DNA from: CAYLGY01 sp964383325
Lineage (GTDB): Bacteria > Pseudomonadota > Alphaproteobacteria > Rhizobiales > Rhizobiaceae
Direction: 5' to 3'
NCBI GenBank assembly: GCA_964383325.1
Contig: CAYLGY010000052.1
Span: forward strand, 1-19,702
Length of the DNA: 19,702 nucleotides
Part shown: positions 7,309-14,800 of the stretch, piece by piece
Layout of the letters: every line of letters starts with the position of its first letter
Numbering within the stretch: position 1 is the first letter of the stretch
Position numbers and translations under genes: made by a program
The notes under the pieces: generated by a model
What the model was told of the DNA's origin: nothing
The model's database searches: none
The model's input: only the letters and a program-made list of their open reading frames with translations

Positions 7309-10300
7309 CTATCGATCCACGACAAATTCCCTGTTACTCAGTCGATCAACCAGTTCCTGTTGGGGGTCCGGAATTTCCCCGAGGCGTTGCTCGCCCTGCT
7401 GCCCGCTTGGTTCACCCAGTTCCCGCTGTTCTTCCTTCAGATCGATCTGCACGATCGCATTGGTCATCTCGTGCCAGTCCCGTTTCATGAAATAATATTC
7501 GACACCAAATCTCAGGGCATATTTTGCGCCGACCCCCATATAGCCGCCGCGGGAGTCGCTGCCATACCCCTCGTGCAGGGAGCGAAGCGCAACCGATTTC
7601 AACTGATAGTTGCCAGGGTCTGCGACGATGCGATCAATTTCCTTTGATAGAATCTTCGCCTGGCGCTTCTCATCCGTCGACCTGATCCTACCTGCCCGCA
7701 AGACTTCCAGTTCCGTCGACAGTTGATCGAGCTGTAGACGTGCTTTCAGTCCCAATTCGAGTTCGATGGAAAGCAGCGTCTTACCGTCTTCGTCATGCTT
7801 TCCCACGCTCTTGACCAGACGGTCGAGCAATTGTTCATATTGACCTCTCTGCAAAGCCAATCGCAACCGGGGCATGGACTCCATCAACCGCCCCAATTCC
7901 TTGCGAAAAACGGCCTTCTTCTTCGCCCGGCTCATTTTCTTGCAATTGCGGTGCAAGCCAACCTGCACGATTCCGGCCGACTTCACCTTCTTCAAGGAAT
8001 TCGGATCCTCGATCCGGCTCAAGATGGTGTAGTTGAATGCATTCCACTCATCATGTATATGGCGCCCCATGCCAAGTTCCATGAGCGGGTAGATGATCAT
8101 CGTTGCAATATTTCCACCCAATCTCGTGGATCCCGTGCGCCCCATCCGGTATCTCTTGTCGCTGTAGAGATCTCCCGAAACCACATTACGGCGAATCTCC
8201 TGCCGATTGCGGCTGAATCTGGTCTTGAGCCCCAGATCGGCTCGCAACCCGCCCACTACACTTGCTGCAAAATCCAGCCCCAGATTGCCGTTGACATCTT
8301 CGCGGCTATTACTTGTCTTCTGCGAATAGCGACCGATCCGGCTGGAATGGCGAAGGACAAACTCCATGTCCATCTTGTGCTCGTCGGCATCGAAGAAGAA
8401 CCTCGCCAGCTCCCGGCACATTTCCGGATATCCCCCGGAAAAGGTCTTCGGATCGAAGTAAATTTCCGTCCCTTGCTGATGGAGACGATTGCCCTCGCCA
8501 CCCAGACCGGCGCCAATGATGCCGACGACCGGCATACCCGAAGACAGATCCCCTTTCCATTGCCACCCCGTGCCATCATACAGGCGCACGCGCAGGCAAT
8601 CTCCCTGGCGGTCGATCATGACTTCCTGGTTGGAACTCACCCGCTCAACCATGGCATCGAGATTGGTGAATGGCACCGAAATCGACAGGCCGAGCTGGGT
8701 TGAATTCCCGTGATTCAGGAAAAGGTAGTCATCCTGCTTCAACCCATGCAGCGCTCGCTCCATCTGAACCCATTTCGATATGGCGGTTGGGCGACTGCTA
8801 CCCGACGCCATGTATCCGGCAATCTCATGTGCTCGGGAGCCTTGCTTTTCGGGCGCGGAAAGGGATTTTCCTTTCGCCTCCATTGCCTCCGCGAGGTTCC
8901 AGGCATAGTCCGCCTGTTTGATGCGCACCTGGCGGTCGTCCGTCCAGAGTGCAAGAATTGAATCAAAACTCTCATCGAATTCGCGAGCTTCCATCGTTTC
9001 GCCGGTGCAGCCATGCATCCGCAACTGATCGCGAACATCTGAACGAAGCTTGTTCAGCTTCTCAATATTTTTCCTGTATTGCTCCTTGCGTGCCCCCTGG
9101 CGCCACTTCCTGTATGATTTTTCAGGCCTCTGCAGGTGTTCTTCGTAGCTTGCAATTTCTTTCATTGTTTTCTCAAGCTCAAATTCCGGTGGACAACAAT
9201 GATCTACTAGCTGCAACAAGATACCTTGCCATACATAATCAATTCTCCATACGTTCTTTTCAATAAAAGACTCAATGTAGTGATAGATTTTTTTCTGCTC
9301 CTTGGTGAGCGATTCAAAAGTTGTATTTGTTGGTTGGACCGTATCTCCCTGAACAATCTCTATGGCCCGGCCAGGATCGAAGTGCAGGCCATTCTGTTCG
9401 AGATAGGCGCTGAGCTTCACTCCTTCTTCAGACATGGGGATCTTGTCGAGAAGCATCTCTCCTCCTTCCTGATGGTCCTGAAGAATGTGAATCAGACGCG
9501 AGATGTGTGGAAGTTCTCCCTTGCCAGGTATGTTGTTGATCAGTGGTGCGATCTTCTGCGACAGCTTTTCCGGGTCATCCACCTTGCCGACACTCTTGTC
9601 CAGATATTCCTGCTGCGTCAGTGTCCTGCTCGTCGGGCTACGAAATTTCTTGAACAAGCTTTTCTTGCCTGAACTCTTGTTGTTTACCAGCGCATCGTCC
9701 AGCGTATGGACAGTCGGGAGTACCTTGCCCATGAATTCCATCGTCGAGTCCACGGCCTTGTCGGACATCATCCCACTGGCAAGTTTTCTGACGGCATTAC
9801 TCTTGAATGTTGAATCAAACTTCCCGGCAAGCTGCTCGATCCGGTTGAAATGCCCCTCCCATTCCTTCAGGGAAGAAATGTTCAACGAACCAATTCTATG
9901 TAGCAGCGACCAGGTCTTCTCAGAGAACGAGCTGGCCCTGCAGAATTGCCCTGTCAGTCGGTGGACCGATTCGAGTACCTCCGGGCCCAGTACGGCATCG
10001 ATTGCCAGATTACATGCAGTGATTTCCTGATCGATACGGGAAATCTCGCTGACGGTCTTGCTCCATTGCTCGAATGCACCGCTCAATTCCAGGAATTGCT
10101 GCGCGTGATGGGCCCCTAGCGACGCCCAGTCGACCGGATGGTCAGGGCCGGGCGGCAAGCCCTTCATCAAGGATTCCCTGACCCTGTTGATGAATTCGCT
10201 GATCCGCGCGGACAGGTCGGCTTTCCACGTCTCTTCCGGCCTGGCGAGGATTTCACGCACGCCTTTATCCTGGATGAAATGCCGGTTCTGCTGCAGGAAC

Positions 10301-11700
10301 TGCTTCATCAACCGGGCTGGATCGCTCACCATGTCGCGTTCTTCGACACGCCATCTGCGTTCACTGCGCAGGATTTCCCGCATCGAATGCAGGTATCGGG
10401 CCAGGGTCAGGTCATACTCGCGGATCGAATTGCCCAGATCGCGGATCCGGCTTACCTCAGGGATGACGGAAACATTCGTTGTTCCGGTGCCAAAGAGGCA
10501 ATTATCGTCAGGGCCCGGGCGATGCAGCAGACGGTTGAACGCCTGTTGCATCTCCACTTTGAGTGCGGAAAATCTTGACGATTCAATCCCGTTCCGGTCG
10601 TCCTTGCCCGTCCCGGCAATATCCAGCAAATCCTTTGTAAGCTTCTCGACCTGCCCTTTGTGCGAGGTAAGCTTGCGAATTTCCTGCTTTCTCTCCTCAT
10701 CCAGTTTCAGCATGGGAAAAGATTGCAGGCATTCCCCGCACCAGCCATCGCCGCCATCCATGTCGATGGACAGGGCGCGCAGGCGATCGAGAAGCGGCAA
10801 CCAGTCGCCGAGGCCGCCGAGGGGACTGATATCCTTTGCGACCAACGTCCGAAACAGCTCGCCGCCGATGCAAGCGGATTTCAGCAAGGCAAGCAGATCG
10901 CCTGCTGCGAGCCGGCTGCTGTCTTCAAGCCGTTGTCGAAGCTCTTCCGGCGAACGGCCCCTTTCATGCGGCCCGTATCTCCGGGCCATCGCCGTGAGTT
11001 CCTCACGCATCCGCTCAATGCCGCTGTCGCGCCTCAGATAGTTTCCCGCAATCCGGTTGAGTGCCGTGGCGAATTCCTGCGGTCGCTCCACCTTGCCAAG
11101 CCGGCCATGCAATTCCAGCAACGCGTCCGTTAATTGTTCGAATTCAGTGGCGCTCAGGCGCGGCGCAAGTGCCGGAAACGTGCAGAATACAAGCTGCCGC
11201 AGCAATTGCCGCACCATTGCAGGATCGGGCCGGACACCGGAGCCGTCCTTGTTGCCGCTGCCCTGATGTGGCTCGATCAGCAAGGCAAGGATTTCCACCG
11301 CCAGCTTCGAAAGATGCTTGCGCTGTCTGACCCGCTCTTCCGAATGAGCTTCGATTTTCGTGACGACCGTGACCGGTTCTTGCCTGTCAACCAGGTCAGG
11401 GGACATGCCCTTTCCCACGACACTTTGCAGCCGGACACTCGAATTCAGATAGGTTTCATGCTGCCGCGACGCGCGCGCGATCAGCTTCAGCGCCTCTTGC
11501 TGCCAGTCCGTTCGATTGGGAACCCCCAACTCCTGCAGGCGCCGCTTGTAGGGCGATCCCTTGCGACCGCTCGTGCTGGTGGTCGACACATGGTTTCGGG
11601 CAACATGGAGAAACTTGACCGTTTCACCACGCAGCTTGTTGTAGCTGGAAGTGAGACCCGGTCTGCGCGGCAGATCCGAAATGGTCGGCTTCTTCGGCAT
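7309..11700 (-). CDS. Giant protein A, 1463 residues, unknown family, paralogue of the gene at 11891-16588
   Basis: I do not recognise a characterised family. There is no signal peptide. Visible parts: an N-terminal motif HVSTTSTSGRKG (37-48); a largely helical body from about 60 to 990 with charged coiled-coil-like stretches (225-260, 850-890); the most conserved block at 271-345 (includes GGELFRTLVAKD, GDWLPLL, LDEERKQEIRKLT); a WxxxE at Trp450-Glu454; HGCT at 896-899; QDDYLFLNH at 989-997. From about 990 onward it is beta-rich, with TFSGGYPEMCREL (1086-1098), a charged helical insert (about 1255-1365) and a final conserved block LHEGYG (1375-1380) to Trp1409-His-Glu. The tail (1423-1463) is Glu/Gln/Pro-rich. 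ATG 11700 is chosen over GTG 11709 because AGGTGAG sits six bases before it. The middle (for example 9241-9300, 18 G+C of 60) is far more AT-rich than neighbouring genes. It may be a large effector or toxin; that is inference. Confidence 0.93.
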   Translation of the reverse strand: MPKKPTISDLPRRPGLTSSYNKLRGETVKFLHVARNHVSTTSTSGRKGSPYKRRLQELGVPNRTDWQQEALKLIARASRQHETYLNSSVRLQSVVGKGMSPDLVDRQEPVTVVTKIEAHSEERVRQRKHLSKLAVEILALLIEPHQGSGNKDGSGVRPDPAMVRQLLRQLVFCTFPALAPRLSATEFEQLTDALLELHGRLGKVERPQEFATALNRIAGNYLRRDSGIERMREELTAMARRYGPHERGRSPEELRQRLEDSSRLAAGDLLALLKSACIGGELFRTLVAKDISPLGGLGDWLPLLDRLRALSIDMDGGDGWCGECLQSFPMLKLDEERKQEIRKLTSHKGQVEKLTKDLLDIAGTGKDDRNGIESSRFSALKVEMQQAFNRLLHRPGPDDNCLFGTGTTNVSVIPEVSRIRDLGNSIREYDLTLARYLHSMREILRSERRWRVEERDMVSDPARLMKQFLQQNRHFIQDKGVREILARPEETWKADLSARISEFINRVRESLMKGLPPGPDHPVDWASLGAHHAQQFLELSGAFEQWSKTVSEISRIDQEITACNLAIDAVLGPEVLESVHRLTGQFCRASSFSEKTWSLLHRIGSLNISSLKEWEGHFNRIEQLAGKFDSTFKSNAVRKLASGMMSDKAVDSTMEFMGKVLPTVHTLDDALVNNKSSGKKSLFKKFRSPTSRTLTQQEYLDKSVGKVDDPEKLSQKIAPLINNIPGKGELPHISRLIHILQDHQEGGEMLLDKIPMSEEGVKLSAYLEQNGLHFDPGRAIEIVQGDTVQPTNTTFESLTKEQKKIYHYIESFIEKNVWRIDYVWQGILLQLVDHCCPPEFELEKTMKEIASYEEHLQRPEKSYRKWRQGARKEQYRKNIEKLNKLRSDVRDQLRMHGCTGETMEAREFDESFDSILALWTDDRQVRIKQADYAWNLAEAMEAKGKSLSAPEKQGSRAHEIAGYMASGSSRPTAISKWVQMERALHGLKQDDYLFLNHGNSTQLGLSISVPFTNLDAMVERVSSNQEVMIDRQGDCLRVRLYDGTGWQWKGDLSSGMPVVGIIGAGLGGEGNRLHQQGTEIYFDPKTFSGGYPEMCRELARFFFDADEHKMDMEFVLRHSSRIGRYSQKTSNSREDVNGNLGLDFAASVVGGLRADLGLKTRFSRNRQEIRRNVVSGDLYSDKRYRMGRTGSTRLGGNIATMIIYPLMELGMGRHIHDEWNAFNYTILSRIEDPNSLKKVKSAGIVQVGLHRNCKKMSRAKKKAVFRKELGRLMESMPRLRLALQRGQYEQLLDRLVKSVGKHDEDGKTLLSIELELGLKARLQLDQLSTELEVLRAGRIRSTDEKRQAKILSKEIDRIVADPGNYQLKSVALRSLHEGYGSDSRGGYMGVGAKYALRFGVEYYFMKRDWHEMTNAIVQIDLKEEQRELGEPSGQQGEQRLGEIPDPQQELVDRLSNREFVVDR

Positions 11701-11777
11701 GGATCTCACCTGCGTCCTGTTCTGGCTGCGTCAAACGCGCCATGGGAAGCATAGTAAGCCTCGACCCCCTGGATGAC

Positions 11778-11795
11778 TGTGCCATATGTTGCACA
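11778..11795. promoter_or_regulatory. Operator-like dyad between the two giant genes
   Basis: TGTGC and GCACA arms flank an 8-base centre (CATATGTT), about 80 bp upstream of the downstream giant gene's ATG at 11700. It lies in the 190-bp gap between the two genes. The spacing and symmetry fit a regulator binding site, but with 5-base arms it could be chance. Confidence 0.25.
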
Positions 11796-11844
11796 TGAAT
11801 GAATTCGGGGGCATCTCATTTCCGAAATGCGCCCCGATTTTCCG

Positions 11845-11879
11845 CTTGGCACCGGAGACTAGGTAGGAGCCCTGCCAAG
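11845..11879. repeat. Inverted repeat just after the upstream giant gene
   Basis: CTTGGCA (11845-11851) and TGCCAAG (11873-11879) form a perfect 7-bp inverted repeat with a 21-base loop, beginning 12 bases after the stop codon of the gene at 11891. In the direction of transcription there is no T-run after it, so a weak or Rho-assisted terminator, an attenuator, or an mRNA-stability hairpin are all possible. If it terminates, the downstream giant gene needs its own promoter. Confidence 0.4.
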
Positions 11880-11890
11880 TCGCGCCGGAA

Positions 11891-14800
11891 TCAGCTGTAA
11901 ACGAATTGTTCTTGATTTTCAGAATAATATTCTTGATTATATGATAGATTATTGACTGTTTTATTCAACTTCTGAAAACTATCTCCATTCAATCGACTCC
12001 ATCCAACATTGTATCGATTCTTGATCTGCATGCGGGTAATTTCCTGCTGGTCGCTGATCGGCATGATCTCCAGATCCTGAACTTCTTCTTCCCCGTTGTC
12101 GAAATCATAATAATTTTCTTTCAGGTCAACCCGTGAGATCGCAAACTGCCATTCATGCCAATTGCTGGTATAGGGCTGCGCCCCGATGCCGAAGCCTCCG
12201 AGATATTTCACTCCCACACCGGTTTCCCCGCCTTCGATCGTGTTCTTTCCATAACCTTCATGCAACGCGTTCACAAAAATTGATGCAACATAATAATTAT
12301 CGAAATCATCTACTATATTATCGATTTCCTTGGTCAGTTTCTTGATTTTTTTCTTCTTTTCTTCCGAATCGACGCCATCGATACGTAGCAACTCCAGTTC
12401 CGTCGAAAGGCGATCCGCCTTCAAGAGGCAATCCTGCTTCAGCGCCGCTTCCATGGCCAGAAAGGTGCGACCATCTTCGTCCCTACCATCAATACCCTTG
12501 TTCAGTTGCTCAATTGCCTTGTCATAAAACCCTGCTTCCAGCCTTTTCTGCTCATTTGGCATGTAATTCAACAATTCCTTCAATTCTCCCTTGAGGATCT
12601 TGACTTTCTCCTTGTCTGTTTTTCCGTTACATTTCTGGTGGAATCCAAGACGGAGACCCCATCCTGCCTTGACCTTTCGTAACGCATGGGGATCGTATAT
12701 TTTCCCCGGTATGGAATATTTCAAGGAGACCAGTTCCCCGACACGCGAATGGCCCACCCCCAAGGATAGAGCGGGCACAGGAGAACTGACGGAAGCTGAG
12801 GCCTCAAGCGCCACTTCCCATGCGCGCCTGTTCGAATCGAGATGGTCCATTCGAACATCCTTCTCATAGGTCACGCGCTTCTTGGAAAACGTGCTCATGC
12901 CAAAGCCCCCTGTAATCCCAAGCTTGGCTTTGAGCGTGGCAAGCCAGAAGCGCGTATCGTTTTTCAGGCCGCCGAAGAGCTCTAAGCCAAGATTGCCTTC
13001 ATGCTGGTCCTGAACGAACTCCCCCATGCTCTTGGCATGTCGAAGAATGAACTGCATGTCGATCCGATGGTGGCGGAGATCGAACAGAAACTGGGAGAGC
13101 TCACGACATAGCTCCGGATAGCCCCCCGCGAAAGTATTCTCGTTGAAGAATATTTCCGTGCCAGTCCACTTGCGATAGCCGGTTCCTTTTGTAACGTCCG
13201 CCGTGATCCCGCCGACCTCGGGCAAGCCGATCCCTGGGCCGCCCTTGGATTTCCAACCGCGGCCAAAATACGTCCTGAGACGAATGCCATCTCCCACGCG
13301 GTCAATCGAGATTTCATTGCTCCGAATGATGGCTTCGTTCTTCTCTGAAACGGCAAAAAGCGGGATGAGCGGACTCAAATATCCGGAGCCGGCGACGCCC
13401 CATGTATGATTGAGAAAGATGAAATCATCCTGATGGAGGCTAAGCAACACCTGCTCGATGTGCTCCTTCTTGGTAACAGCCCTTGTCCGGGTCGCTTCAG
13501 TCGCAAGCACGGAAACGAGCTTACTCGCCGAGGATGGTTCCTTGACTTTGTCGTTTTCCCGGCCCTCATCGAGTTGCGAGACCAACCCCCAGGCATATTC
13601 CAGCTGGCGAGAACGCTCTGCTTCGTCGGTTGCCCACATGCTCGTGATGTTGTCGAAGCTTTGATCAAAATCGATTTCTTCAAGCAACTCTTCGGTGCAG
13701 CCATGCAACAGCATCTGCTCGCGGATCTTCGCGCGAAAATCTAACAGTTTCAAAACCGTGCCTGCATATTTTTTCTCCTCCTCTATGCTGAGGTTCGATG
13801 AATCCGCTTTTGCTTGCCTCCTCTTGGCAGCCAGCATGGAGAATTCGGAGAGATCGAGTTCTTTCGGACAGAATTCTTCCGTCATCTGCATGATCACGGA
13901 CTGCCACATGGAGGGCTCGCGCCAGGCATTACGCTCGAGAAAACCCGAGATCCCTTCGAGAATTTCCCTCTGCTCCGCCGAGAGCATGGCGAGCTTGTTC
14001 GCGCGCCCTTCAATTGCGCGCACATCTTTCTTGCTGATATGCTCAATGATCTGGTCAAGATCGAAGTCCAGCCCATACTCATCCAGATAGGATTTGAGCA
14101 AGGCACCATATTTTTCCTTGCCGGTCACTTGATCATATAGATACTGATGCAATTTCTCCCTGTCCTTAAGGATATGGATCATTCTTGCAATCTGTGGCAG
14201 GGTGAACTTGTCGCTACCCGGAAGATCCTTGGCCAGGGGAACAATTTCAACCGGCAATGCTTTCAGCTGCTGCTCCTTCTCGATCTCCTGCGGCGACAGC
14301 TTGTTGAGATCCTTCCCCTTGAGGGCCTTCCTGAGAAACTTGGACTGCGTCTGTGCACCCCACCAGCCCAGCCTCAGCATACGGTTCTTCTTCTTCTCGA
14401 TCTGGTTCTTCGCCTTCTGGTCCCTTTTCTTTCGCGATTGATCGATAACAGCATTATCCAGCGTATAGAAATGGGGGAAGTACTTGCGTCCAAAGTTCCG
14501 GATTGACGCCTTGAACTTGCTCTCCATTTTGGGGTCGCCCTTGCGAATCGAGGAATCGAATTCGCCGGCCATCTTGACGACGTGATCATGGTGCCGTTTG
14601 AACATTGCGACCGATACGCAGTTCAGCCGCACGAGGTGCCGGACAACCTCCCAGGATTTTTCATCCCAGACGCTTACCTTGTCGGCACTTTGCCCGGAGA
14701 TCTCGAACAGCAACTTCCGCGCGTCCTCATCGAAGCAGACATCCATCGACCGTTCGCAAAGCCGGATCTGCTCCTCCAATTTCTGCGATTTTTCCCAGAC

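Noticed and set aside
7795..8703. 302-codon plus-strand frame opposite giant gene A
   Set aside because: The minus-strand frame here encodes residues conserved with the paralogue (TFSGGYPEMCREL and neighbours), so the minus strand is the coding one.
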